Origin: Oxytricha trifallax
Lineage: Eukaryota > Ciliophora > Spirotrichea > Sporadotrichida > Oxytrichidae
Direction of reading: 5' to 3'
DNA length: 64,000 nt
Assembly: GCA_000711775.1 (NCBI GenBank)
Contig: ARYC01000570.1
Location: 62,001-126,000, forward strand
The notes under the pieces were generated by a model, which worked only from the letters and a program-made list of their open reading frames with translations, did no database searches and was not told where the DNA came from. Each line of letters opens with the position of its first letter. The first letter of the stretch is position 1. Both the position numbers and the translations under genes were made by a program. Below, piece after piece: positions 23,001-34,403 of this stretch.

Positions 23001-26000
23001 GATATGGCTCATGTCCTTAAGATTCACCTTACCTATGGAATCACATGTCTCGCTATGTAACTGATATGGCCTCTATCTTCGATGGGTTTAGATTGGACAA
23101 TGCACATTCTACACCTATACATGTATGCTACTATTTACTGCAAGTAGCAAGATCAGCAAATCCCGATCTCTATGTGATGGCTGAATTGTTCACTTCTTCT
23201 GCTTTGGCTGACGCCATATTTGTACAGAAACTAAACATTAATGGCCTCGTTAGAGAAATCCAAAATACCTATGATACTAAACAACTAGGTGATTATTTCC
23301 ACTAACTAACATTAAATCATTTAAATTACGAAATTTTTAAGCTCTATAGAAAAATAACTATTTTTTTAAAAAAAAAACATGCAGAGAGGCACCGTTAGGA
23401 TTAATCGATTAAGAATTTGAAAACTTAGAGGGAGGCAAGTTTAGAATCTTGAAGCCAATTAAGCCAAGTGAAATTATTTATGACTGTACTCACGACAACC
23501 CAGCCCCAGTCGAGAAATTTAAAACTGGAAGAATAGCTTTAAGTCACATTGGAATATTATCGTTAGCTGATTCTGCTATAGCCACTATAATGCAATTTTA
23601 TTATATTTCCAAAGATTAACTCTTAGTGACATTTTTTTAATACTTGGGGCTATGATCAATTAATTCCCAAGAATTTAAATGTAGTTACAGAAAAAAGAAT
23701 TTACTCTGTAGGAGATTAGTCTGATATTTTTAAGCCTGATAATTAAGATCCAAATAAACGTCGACTCTCTAAGATTTTAGAATTACATGGAGGAAAGAAG
23801 CCATCTTTGGCCCATGATAAGGAATCTTAAGAACATTTAATTCATATCTATTACAAAATTTACTGTATAATTAGTATAAGATTATTATTATTATCATCAA
23901 AAGCATTCTCCAGAGTGGACACCTGAAACATCTACATTATCAAAGCATTAAGAACCAACTGAGTTTGAGCATGAATTTATTTACTACAATGACAGAGCAA
24001 GTCAGGTGTCCCTAGCTGGTGAATTTACCTCATGGAAACCGATTATCGAATTGAAAAAATAAGGGGCGAATAAATGGGTTCACAAAATGACTCTACCAAT
24101 TATCAACAGTCAAGATAAGTAAACTTAAAGACTACTTTTTATTCTAAATAATTAAATTAGTTTATTAGAAATAAATATCACAAGCTATAAATATTTATTT
24201 GGTTATACTTTAGTTTATGAGTTCAAGTTCGTAGTAAATGGTAAAGACTGGAATATAAATTCAGATTTACCTTAAATCAGAGATAAATCAGGAAATGTAA
24301 ATAATGTAGTATATTTCCCTAATAAATCACAACCAAATACACCAGCACAAACATAATAATTCTCCTAAGAACCTCTAAATTATAAATAAAGTTCGTAAGA
24401 GTACCAATTTTTATGCAATATTTGCTTATATAATATTTAGAAACTATTTTTATAATTAATATATTAATGTATATGATTATACCAATTTTAAGACATAAGA
24501 TACGCTCGTAGAATTTTAAATGAAATTCATGATGAATGCAATAAAAACAACGCAGAAATTTTCTTGCATTAACAATCAGATTAAGTGTTGGTTGTGGTGA
24601 GATAATTCTCACTAGATCATGAAAAACCTCATTGTGATTTTGTCGATCATAAACCTAGATAATAAATCAATTTTTATAAAATTTATTGCTAAGTAAAAAA
24701 GATATAGTAAATAATCAAAATTAAATAGTTTAACAACAATTTAATTGATAAGTTTGACGCATATGTTTCAATAACTAGACACCCCTATTTCATGGAAGGA
24801 GGGGAATATTAATATTAGACTAGAGTTGAGTTACCTGGTTTTTTAACTGAAGTGGTACTAGCAAGCTATCTAGAAATATCTAGCAACGCCTATATAATTT
24901 AGATACCTTTTATTTAAAATACTAATATAAGTTACTAATGAGTTATAACCAATTCAATATAGACTAATAGCAATTAAAGAGCGCAAATGCAAATTTCAAA
25001 GTGTTTAAGGATCTCTCGAAATTCTGTAGAGTTGAGAGACAAGGCGAGAGAGATGTATTGATCTTTCACACTTTGCCTCCTTCATTCACTTGCATAGTGA
25101 AGACTAAATATCCCCAATAGATGAGAGAAGCTGTTTAATAGCTCAATAAATTGGGTAGTATTGAAAGCTCATAATTGGCTTAATAACTGTTTAGTCATTC
25201 TCCATTAAGTGCATTTACAAAATTTAGATAATATAAATTTTTTTAAAGAAAATTTACCTGACTTGTTTAAGAATATTTAAGTAATAAATTATTAAATAAA
25301 GATTCAATCACTTACTTTTCAGATGCAACGAAGAGGAAAGAGATATATCAAATGGAAAAAGAGGTCCTTATGGATTAAGTAACTATGGAGAATTTGTATA
25401 TTCAGGTATAACTTCAGTCATACATCTCATCAGGTAACTTAAGATCTCAGGAGATATGGGACATGAACTTTTCAACAATATTAGGGAAGGTAACTGGCTT
25501 ATGGATTATACAGTGGACAGATTGAGATTTATGGGTAACGAATTAGGACCAGCCATTGGATTTTTATAAGAATTTTTTGGAAAAGTTAAAGTGTTGAATA
25601 ACACCTTTAAGCCGAAGTATTTCGCTAAGGTTATCGAAAAGATTTACTATGCAATCTAAGTAGAGCTAATGTCAAAGAGAATGACAGATGATTTCTTGCA
25701 AGGCAACTAGGATTTATTCTTATAGAGATTAGCACTTTCTAGTCTTTAAATGTGGGGACGTGTTCCCTCAGCTTAATATTCCATTCATTAGGATACTATG
25801 GCAGCTGGACTACCTCACTTTACAACTGGCTATATGAGATGTTGGGGAAGAGACACATTTATTTCACTAAGGGGCCTTTTGATTGCACCAGGACTTAAAG
25901 AAGAGGCTAAAGAAACCATATTATACTTTGCCAAAACTATGAGACATGGACTTATCCCTAACTTGCATGATAGATGCAACAACACCAGGTTTAATGCCAG

Positions 26001-26025
26001 AGATGCTACTTGGTTCTTTATTTAA
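20004..26025 (+). CDS. AGL: Glycogen debranching enzyme, incomplete at C-terminus
   Basis: Cytosolic enzyme removing glycogen branches by 4-alpha-glucanotransferase and amylo-1,6-glucosidase activities. ATG 20004; about sixteen coding blocks in order. Landmarks: LSRCLGPLPRWE (about 21150); IDIVLNHTASNSPWL (about 21560); DSVKLRYGSCPQDSPYLW (about 22990); FRLDNAHSTPIH (23090), with the catalytic Asp; VMAELF (23180), with the acid Glu; DCTHDNPAP (23490), the third acidic site. Then comes an unusual glycogen-binding CBM48-like insertion (about 23960-24310: VSLAGEFTSWKPI, YEFKFVVNG). The glucosidase part has EGNWLMDYTVDRL and GLPHFTTGYMRCWGRDTFI. It stops at RDATWFFIQ where the next bases are a GTAAGT donor. 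The last 300 or so residues expected of the family are not in the window. Confidence 0.95.
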
Positions 26026-26067
26026 GTAAGTCTAAATAGTCAAACTAAATGCATGTTTGAACTTCCT

Positions 26068-26888
26068 TCACAAGAAATTAATGTGTAATTGATCATAACA
26101 ATCATATTTAAATTGAATTTAAATTCTTTTGATGAATTAACTCTCAGTGTGCAATCCGCTGATTTCGACTCTTCCCATTTTCTCTTCAATTGGTGAATTT
26201 GAAACAACTTTCTTCAGTTCAAGAGTGAACTCATCTACATCTCCAGTAAGTCTTCTAACAATAGTAACTTTTTTCATTCCTCCGTTTCTGTATTCTGTGT
26301 ACACTGGCAAGTTGTTTGAGTGTGTTCTCTCGATCTAATTATAAATGAATTATAAATTATTTGAAAAAAACGAAAATCATGGGTTGATTAATGGATTGTT
26401 GATAGGCTTTCAAAATATGAAAAATAGTGGTAGCTTAGTTTAAATTGTATGATTTTATCCATAAATCATGGAAATTTCATGGAATTTATTCAGATTGTTC
26501 AATTATTTGAGAATAAAAACTTACCTGGAAGGGAATAGCTTGATCGTAGCCTAATGGCTTGCTGAGAGTGTAATCGGGAGTAGGCAGTTCCTACAATTTA
26601 TACTTTAATGGTTCGAGTGGTTAAGTCATCTCATTCCATCTCTTATAAATTATTTCATGTTTTTCAATGTTAATTGTAAATAAATATGATCCAATTTCTG
26701 AAAAACAGACAAACAAATTAACCTTTTATGTATAAATATGGTTAAAATCTCTGCTTGACCTTGGGATGTAGATTTTCAATTTTAGTTTGAGGTTACCTGA
26801 CAATCATGCGGTCGATATATTTATTGGTGAGATTAGTGTGGCGCATGTTCAGCTTTAAACCCTTGAACTTTGTGAAATGACTGGCCAT
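26068..26888 (-). CDS. MRPL49: Mitochondrial large-subunit ribosomal protein mL49 (Img2 family)
   Basis: Component of the mitochondrial ribosome. ATG 26888 (MASHFTKFKGLKL). The frame runs through a 25-nt GT..AG insertion (26698-26722) and a 190-nt GTAAGT..TTAG intron (26335-26524). The diagnostic region NNLPVYTEYRNGGMKKVTIVRR followed by GDVDEFTLELKK and GRVEISGLH matches the mL49/Img2 signature LPVY..YRNGG...T..R...GD. The C-terminus after GLHTES is less certain: the frame runs to TGA 26068-26070 but does not resemble the usual ending, so a last junction may be missed. The gene lies tail to tail with the glycogen debranching enzyme. Confidence 0.85.
26698..26722 (-). other. 25-nt intron (or IES) in mL49
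   Basis: Minus strand starts GTTAATTTG and ends TTTTTCAG. Removing exactly these 25 bases joins LYIK to EIGSYLFT in frame (codon GAA completed across the join). It could also be an IES with a 2-bp AG pointer; sequence alone cannot decide. Confidence 0.5.
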
Positions 26889-27524
26889 TGTTATTTATAC
26901 AATTTAATTAATTTATTATTATTCATTTCATTATTTATTATTTTATGTTTCTCTATGTTTGTATTAGAATTTATAGTTTTTTATTAATGTTAATACTCCC
27001 CCTTTCTACTTTGCTCTACTATATTTCATCCCTAAATTTCATATTAATAAAACTTGAAATTTAACCCAAAGAATTGTAGATTATTAATTTCCTTACTCTA
27101 CTCAAAGACCTTATACATGACCTAATCATACTAAAAACTCTTCACATTACTCTAATTAGAATACTCCAAGGCCCCTCACTACACCAGTTTACTCTATCAG
27201 TATGGAAAATATGTAATAAAATCATAGGAAATTGAATTTTATGGCAGTGGGCTAGGGGCTTTGGAGGAGTGTCTTAGGAGTTGCAATAAATCTAAACATT
27301 CATCAGTAAAGGTAGCAAACTATAACTTGGTATAATAGTTATATAGTTTTATATGGGGATGGGAAATTTGAACTTGGATTGCAAATTCAAGGCGTTTTAA
27401 ATGTTTGAGGATAGCTTGATATTTGAAAAGCCTTAAAAATGTAAAAATATGCCACATAATACTTATAATTCTATAGTCAGTTTGAGCAAACACTAATTGA
27501 TTGATGAATTTAAAAAGAAAATAG
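26889..27524. other. Intergenic region with a short inverted repeat
   Basis: No coding frame. A short imperfect inverted repeat pairs ACTCCAAGGCCCCTCACT (about 27169-27186) with AGTGGGCTAGGGGCTTTGGA (about 27246-27265). It lies between two divergently transcribed genes and may contain their promoters. Confidence 0.5.
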
Positions 27525-29861
27525 ATGTTTCTCTCTTTTAAAAGTAAAGTTTAAAATAATTTTAGTGTTTTCATCAATTTGTTAGGTTATCCAAGTTGTA
27601 CAAATCAATAAGCTTGAAAAGAGATAAAATTGATGAGCAATAACTGAAATAGCTAAAAGACTAAAATTTATTCTATTTATATTAGAAATTTGTGGATTAT
27701 GATGAATACTAGGCTAATCTTTTCAAAGCTATTTTTCAATATAAAGTATTTGGTAAGTCAGAATAGAATATGAAAGAGCTAAAAAGAATTCATAAAAAAG
27801 AGTTTAGTAGTATTTAAAATTTTAATGTTTAAATAGAGAACATGAGTGATGCAGATTTAATATTTCAAAAGTTAGTGATAACATATCCCTATAAATTAGA
27901 TGCATTAGTTGAATACTTAGAATTTCTGAATGTAGTTAAAAATTACAAAGCTGGTTCATAAATTGCTGATTTAATCATAAATCTTCTTGATAAGGATACC
28001 AGAATCTTTATAAATATTATTTGCTAGAACGAATACATAGAGAAGATATCATTTGATTTTATTTAATTTTATAAAATCTCAACAGATGAATGGATAAATG
28101 CCCACTTGTCAATTGCAAGACTATATAAGAAATCTAATCGATTGGAAGATGCCATAGAGATTTTGAATTAACTCAGGGGTATCCTACCACCTATAGATTT
28201 AGTTCAAATATCAGATTTCAAGCTACCATTTGATATTTAGTAATACAGTCTACACCCTTTAAATCATAAGAATTAGTTTCCTTCTGGTGATTATCAAGAG
28301 AAGGGTTTAGATTTTAATGAGGGAAATTAGCATTGCTAATAAGACCAAGAAGATGATGATATAACTGATACTTAATTTGAGGATAATTAGTACTAATAAA
28401 ATTAGAGATTGAACAATAAGGAGAAGATGCTTTACACTATAGATGAAAAAGATGAGGATATTTCTAGAAGTTAAATTCTTTTCAAAGACTCAAACTTAAA
28501 ATCAACAGCTTTGCTGGTCAATCGTAAAACTCAATAAGATAATTAAGATAGATATCAACAGAATTTAGCAAATAAGAACATTTACCAATCAGTGTTAAGT
28601 TTGGATAAAAACCAAGATATCGAAAGTTAATAAATAGACAATCTCTTCAACCAACAGCCTCAAGTGATTATTACTGAGGTAGACGAAGACCAGAATGATC
28701 AATTTCTATTTAACCATCTAAGAAATGCTCAAATCAATTAACTAGAACCCTCTCTCGAGAAGTCTAGTTCCCTTTTTCAAATAAGGAAACTACGAGAAAG
28801 TGTTACAGACTTGAATTAAAATCTGCGTAGAAGCTATGTCCACAATAATCTAAGTAGAAATGACTAGAAAATCATGTATTTTGATAATACTCATTTAATC
28901 AACTAGACTAGCAATAATTATGAGTAATTTCAAGATCCTAATTTGTCTTCTTAGTCGATTCAAGGTCGGGTTTCTATAAGAGTAAGTCCTTAATTTTATT
29001 ACTTTATTAATCAGTTTATATTAAAAAAAAGACCATATCATTCATGAATAATCACATTTAATTTTATATAGAGTTCAATTCCAAAAATAGCTAGATTATC
29101 TACTCATAACTTCCAAAGTGATGTGCTTAACAATAAGAATAAATAGCAAAATTAAAATCCCAATTTTCCAAAAGAAATTTAATCATAATAAATAAATCAA
29201 AAGAAACTAGACTAGGAGAATTCAATAAATGATTCATCTTAAGATTTCAATCAGAATAATGATGAGGACCTGAGAGATGAAAATTTTTCAGTTTCCTCTA
29301 ACTTTCATTTCCTTAACAAATTAGATTTATTTTTTATTATAAGTTTTGTCTTATATTTTTGAAACCCCTAAATTACTCTGTGCCATTTAACTACAAATAA
29401 ATATAAATTGGCAAAGATATGTATGAAATCAGTGAATTTACTATACGCAGACCAAGCTCTCTGGTCGATCTACGACTACCTGCTCTTGCTGGCTTACTAT
29501 AAAGATTTCTATGATAACAATTAATACCTCACTTTGAAGCTTAAAGCATCTCTATGCCTAGCTGAAATCCTCCTACTTTCCGATGAATATGAGTAAGTCT
29601 CTTTTTTATTCACTATTAAAAATTTTAATCTTTTAATTTGATGTTGATAAATTTTACGCTTCATATAGAAACGCGGAAAAAGTCATATAAGAGATATATG
29701 ATTAATGTTTGGACAGAGGAGGAGCAATTTTCGATAAAATGCAAAGTCTATATTGCCAAGTAATTGCTAATAAGGGCTTTAATAGAAGTATAAACCTATA
29801 AATTGACTATTTCTATTCAGATAGCTAACAAATATTTGAGGAAGTTAAATTAAACTAATGA
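27525..29861 (+). CDS. TPR-repeat protein, Asn/Gln-rich
   Basis: ATG 27525 gives MFLSFK, then a 45-nt GTAAAG..TTAG intron, then KLYKSISLKRDKID. Helical repeats of TPR type follow (ALVEYLEFLNVVKNYKAGSQ; WINAHLSIARLYKKSNRLED; AIEILNQLRGILPP). A long acidic Gln/Asn-rich low-complexity middle full of TAA/TAG codons comes next, and a second helical block near the end (ALWSIYDYLLLLAYYKDFYD; LCLAEILLLSDEYENAEKVI). Further introns: GTAAGT..ATAG at about 28983-29091 and GTAAGT..ATAG at about 29595-29669. An IES near 29335-29380 separates FLNKL from ITLCHLTT. Stop TGA 29859-29861. A scaffold role is inferred from TPRs; no specific family was recognised. Confidence 0.6.
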
Positions 29862-30059
29862 TATAGAATTGAATTTAAATATGAAAAATATATAATATTT
29901 AAATTTTGATTAATTTAATAAATATCTCATCAAAATACTACAACCAAAATTATTGTTTAATGAATTTAATTAAAAGTTAAAGATAAATTATTTTTAAATT
30001 AAAGTCTCAACGATATGTATGTTTCTTCTTTTATATAATATAGTAATTTCTTACTAGAG

Positions 30060-33000
30060 TCAAAATTAATGTGAACTCCTGTTTTGGATCATAAATGTAA
30101 CAAAGAAATCTCTGTAAAATATCTCCACATTTGCCATAAATTCCTTCTTTTCACTATTTTTAATATCCTAATTAACTGATGGGCATAAAGCTAATTGTTT
30201 GAAATGGAATTGTTAGTCAATTTTATCATTATTTAAATATGAGTAAATTGATCATTAAATTAATTGAAAAGCTAGCAGAGTTTTTACTTGATTGTAGGAA
30301 ACATTATTTTCAGCGTTACGTTTGATGTAATCTAGCAAGTCTTCTCTAGAAAAGAAGTAAGATTTTACATATTGCAAAAGGACTTCCAGGCTTTCAGGCT
30401 GTTTTTGAATTTTTAATTCTATTACTTGTTTCAAGTAAAATATTGATTTAAAAGTAAAAAAATTATTAAATCTTCTTAAGAATAAAGTTTAGTTGACATC
30501 TTAAACGAGGCTCTATCTGCCTAAATCGTTGCATTTCTTAATCTACCCTATCAAATCTAGTAAACTCTCAGATATATAATCAGTCGCTATTTCTATTATA
30601 GCTACTTCAATATGACTAGGGACAGTTATAACTTGTCCTGAAGTGGAATTCCTATCAACTGTAGTGCTCGATTCAAAAATTTTAGGCAATTTAACTTTTT
30701 ACAGTGCATCGATAGAGTTCGTTATTTTTTCTACATAAGAGGAGATTTCACTCTTTTTTGCCTTTATTGACCAATTTAAGTAGCTCATACCCCAAAAACT
30801 TTAGTCTAAATTTAAGAGTTCACCAATACTTTGAGAATATAGGAAATGCCCTATTTCATTCACAGATTAATCCAGATTTTAAAAATACTAAATTAAATAG
30901 GCTTACTGCTAAGCATTTACCAATTTCTTAAACATTTAACGCTTGGTACTCAAAGTTTAGTTGATAAAAGTTAAAGATTCAACCGCAATTATAGTTTTGT
31001 AGAGGCAAAGATTCAAATCTTATTCAAACTTTGAGAAATGATCAAATATACAGGCGTTTGGTAGAAATTTAGCTAAAATTGCTTAAGCCGGATTGTTAAA
31101 CATTTACACACCTAATTAGTGAGTGCCAAAGTTTTACTCAGCGATATTTCTAACTCTTATCATAAACATTCTCAAATTCTTGTACTTCTGTTAATGAATG
31201 AATAAATCATGTAGGCTTCCATACTCATTTAAATCTTGAGCTTTATTACTATTTAAATCAAATTGTTCAAATGGAGTATCGTCGAAGGTGCGCTTGTATT
31301 ATTAGTTTAGAGTGAACATATGGAAAACGACAAAAGTATAGAGTTCAAAAACTTAGCTCATGCTTATAAACAAATCAAAGCTGTGATGTCTGCAAACGTT
31401 CATTAATTCAATATATCTAGAAATATTGAAGATTTGTATTTTATTGGTAAATTTTAATTTAAACTCTGATTATGAAATTTTTTTCAGACACAATAGTGCC
31501 TTTGAGTAAATTTAAGCAACTTTAGCTCAATATAACATTTTTATTGAAAGATAGCTTGCTGTATTATTAGTAAATTGTTAATGATTTCGAAGCTCCATCC
31601 ATCTAGTTAAATCCATTATGAAGTTAAGAATTGATATTTTATGATTTAAAACCTTCATCGCCTATATCCATAAAATCCTCTTCGTTATGTGAATTTGGAC
31701 TCTCCTCATCTTCTGACATGCTCTAGTCTGTCATGCTTATTATGAAAGTTTAACTTTTCTCTTTTAGATCTGGTCTCTAGTCTTTCTAGTTTGAGGTGAA
31801 CTATATCTCTTCAAAGGGGTTTGATAGGGCAAATTATGAAAAATGAGAAATTATCTTTGAACTTTATTTTCTTTAAGGAAGTGTACTGTTAGAAGACCCA
31901 GAAGATTCACTTTCACTAGATGTGTTTACTTTGTTAAAGTTTGAGAAAACGTTAAGAATCTTGTCTAAATGTTTTGGATATTCTGAGAGTGGATCATCTA
32001 TTTCTTTAATTGAAAATTTGTCTGGAATTGGAACTCTTTCCCACTCTTCAGATTCTAGTAAGTTTTTCAAAATTTGTGTTTGCTATTGTTTGAATTCATT
32101 GATATATCTTAGAGTCAGCTCATTTACAATATACTGAAGCAAGCTCATTTAACCAGTCTCTGGCTCTTCTCCCCCAAACTCCTAACCAATCTCGATAAAC
32201 TTATTAGATAACATTAATAGATCAAACAACTCTCTTGTACTGAGATCAAGTGATATATGAATAGTCATGCTATAAAAACTAATGAGTTTTTCTTAAATAT
32301 AACTCCAAAACTTCTTCCTATCCTAGATGAGTAGCTCTCTTAATTTATCATTTGAATCTTCACTTAGAATATTCTTTCTTAATGAATGATATCTAGTCAT
32401 TAAATGATGATTATACAGTAAATTTGATAAATTCTTGTATAAATCACAAAGAGCCTATAAGAAATAAGTTTTATCAAGCATTTTGCATAGTGATCCTAAC
32501 TTTATTTAAGGGTTAGAATAAGTTATTCCAATTAGCTACAGCTTCTCATAGTTAGATTAATACTTAATAAGGGATTTTTTCATTGATAAAGCAACTTGCT
32601 GCCTAAATTTCTCCATTACTTTGTCAGTAATTTACTTTTCAAATGGTTCTGCTTATTCCTGTGATAAAACAGATAATCCAAGGATTATTCTCTCGTAGGA
32701 AGTTTAGTCATATTTGTTAGAGATAGAAATCAATCCCTAGTTCATCTTATCCTTTATAGTCAATATTTAAAGTTTGAATCTATCTTTAAGAATATCTAAG
32801 GCTTTAAACTAAAATTGCAATTAAAGCATTTCAAGTTCTTTAATACTTTTGTATATTTATGTTAATGCCTCCTGAAATTCTTGCTTGCTAATCATCCTCT
32901 TAATTTACAGTTCTCTTTACACAAAATTTTACAATAAATTTGTTGTGAGACTTTTCACAATTTAGAGTCTCTCCATTTTTCTTTTTAGCAATAAAGATTT

Positions 33001-33963
33001 ATGAATGTTTAATGCAACTTTTTTCTTAATAAACTCTACACTTTCTCTTGAGTTATGACTTATAGTTTTTACATGCCCTAGATCATCTTATAATCCTTTT
33101 ATGTTCGCCATGCCCTCTACAAATTCATCAGAGTGCTTCATAACACTAAAGGAAAGCTATAAATTTACAACCTTGTTTATTTTCTCCAATTCCTCACATC
33201 TCTCAGTGAGCTAGAATATATCAATTGGCAAATTTAACTAAGAAATTTCTTTCTTAAAAAGCTACTATTTAGTCATCTCCTAATCATGTGGATTTTAAAA
33301 TGCAGGATCTAAATTGAACAATATATCATTTGGATTTTCCAGTTATTAAACAATTTCTAGTACGTCCTCTCTAATAGTTCTTAAAGGCCTCTTAAGCCTC
33401 ATAGAATCACTTTGTTGCCCTTTTTAATTTGACTTGTGATATTTATCAATCAGAAATTGAATCTATGATTGATTAGAGTTTTACTTCAGGAATTCAATGA
33501 AAGTAAGTTGCTTATCTTTTTCATCATCAGAGTTGTCCTATAAGTTTTGATCTAATTTGAAATCACTACTCTCTTAATATTCTTCATTGTCTGAGTTTTA
33601 TTGTAATTCACCCTAAGCAAGGGGATCTGTTAACATATTTTTCTCTTATTTTGCCAGATTGTTCTATTAATTTTAACTTGAGTCTTTCGTAAATTTATCA
33701 TTGTATTGTGTTTTATTTTTATCTACAATTTTAATATTTTCCTTGTCATGCTAATGCTATAGAGTCTGAGTTTCATTAATACTGTTCGATTAACTAGTAA
33801 TATTCTTAATTCTGACTGCTTTCTTTGCATTAGCAGTGAGTTAATCGAAATCCTACATATCTGTCATTATATCATCTATCATAAACCTGCTTCCTTCAGG
33901 ATGCTAGTTTTATTGCATTTATTGATTGTCTGCTGAAAAGTTTTGTGAAAATTTTAAATTCAT
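30060..33963 (-). CDS. VPS50: VPS50-like (syndetin) vesicle-tethering subunit
   Basis: Probable subunit of a GARP/EARP-type tethering complex in endosomal recycling. ATG 33963 starts a Gln/Asn-rich N-terminal extension. Then come FNLDPAFQNP and the helical N-domain (NLQLSFSVMKHSDEFVEGM, IKGLQDDLGHVKTISHNSRE, KSLLLKRKMERLQIVKSL), which resembles the VPS50/VPS54 N-terminal region. The centre (FIEIGQEFGGEEPETGQMS; LLESEEWERVPIP) matches the VPS50 pattern of an EEF/G motif followed by a W-containing stretch. The C-terminal domain (EIATDYISESLLDLIGQIKK; KQPESLEVLLQYVKSYFFSR; DLLDYIKRN) is also VPS50-like. A short acidic serine-rich linker lies at about 31870-31920. Stop TGA 30060-30062. Several IESs or introns interrupt the gene, and not all borders were resolved. 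Confidence 0.72.
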
Positions 33964-34403
33964 AATAATTTATAGATATGGTAAATATCATGAAAATTAA
34001 ACTAAAAATTTACTATAAATGTTACTAAAATAAATTAATATAAAAAAAAGTTGTTAACTTGAGATTAATTGTTTTATTGTTAGTTTGAGTTTTACAAAGA
34101 CTACTAAACTTTACTTAGTAAATTTTTGAACATTTTTCTTAAATCTTATTTTTGAAAATTATGTGAGTGAAGAAGTATTTTGGATGATCCCTCTTTAATT
34201 CAGATTTTATAATTATTATCTGATTATATTTCAAATTCAAATTTATTAGTCTTGTATTTTTTTCATTTATTGATATAAGTATATAAACATATTCATAGTA
34301 TACTGTATATTTCAAAAAATCAAGATTTAAATTTAATTTAAATTATTTAAAGTAATTAGCATTAGCAATTTCAAATATTTATAGTTATATAATTTAAATA
34401 AAA
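33964..34403. other. AT-rich divergent intergenic region
   Basis: 440 bp between the start codons of two divergent genes (minus VPS50-like, plus cyclase). No frame or repeat was noted; it presumably holds both promoters. Confidence 0.5.

Noticed and set aside
31922..32137. Plus-strand open frame opposite the VPS50-like gene
   Set aside because: Mirror of the real minus-strand coding block (LLESEEWERVPIP...), which has family similarity.
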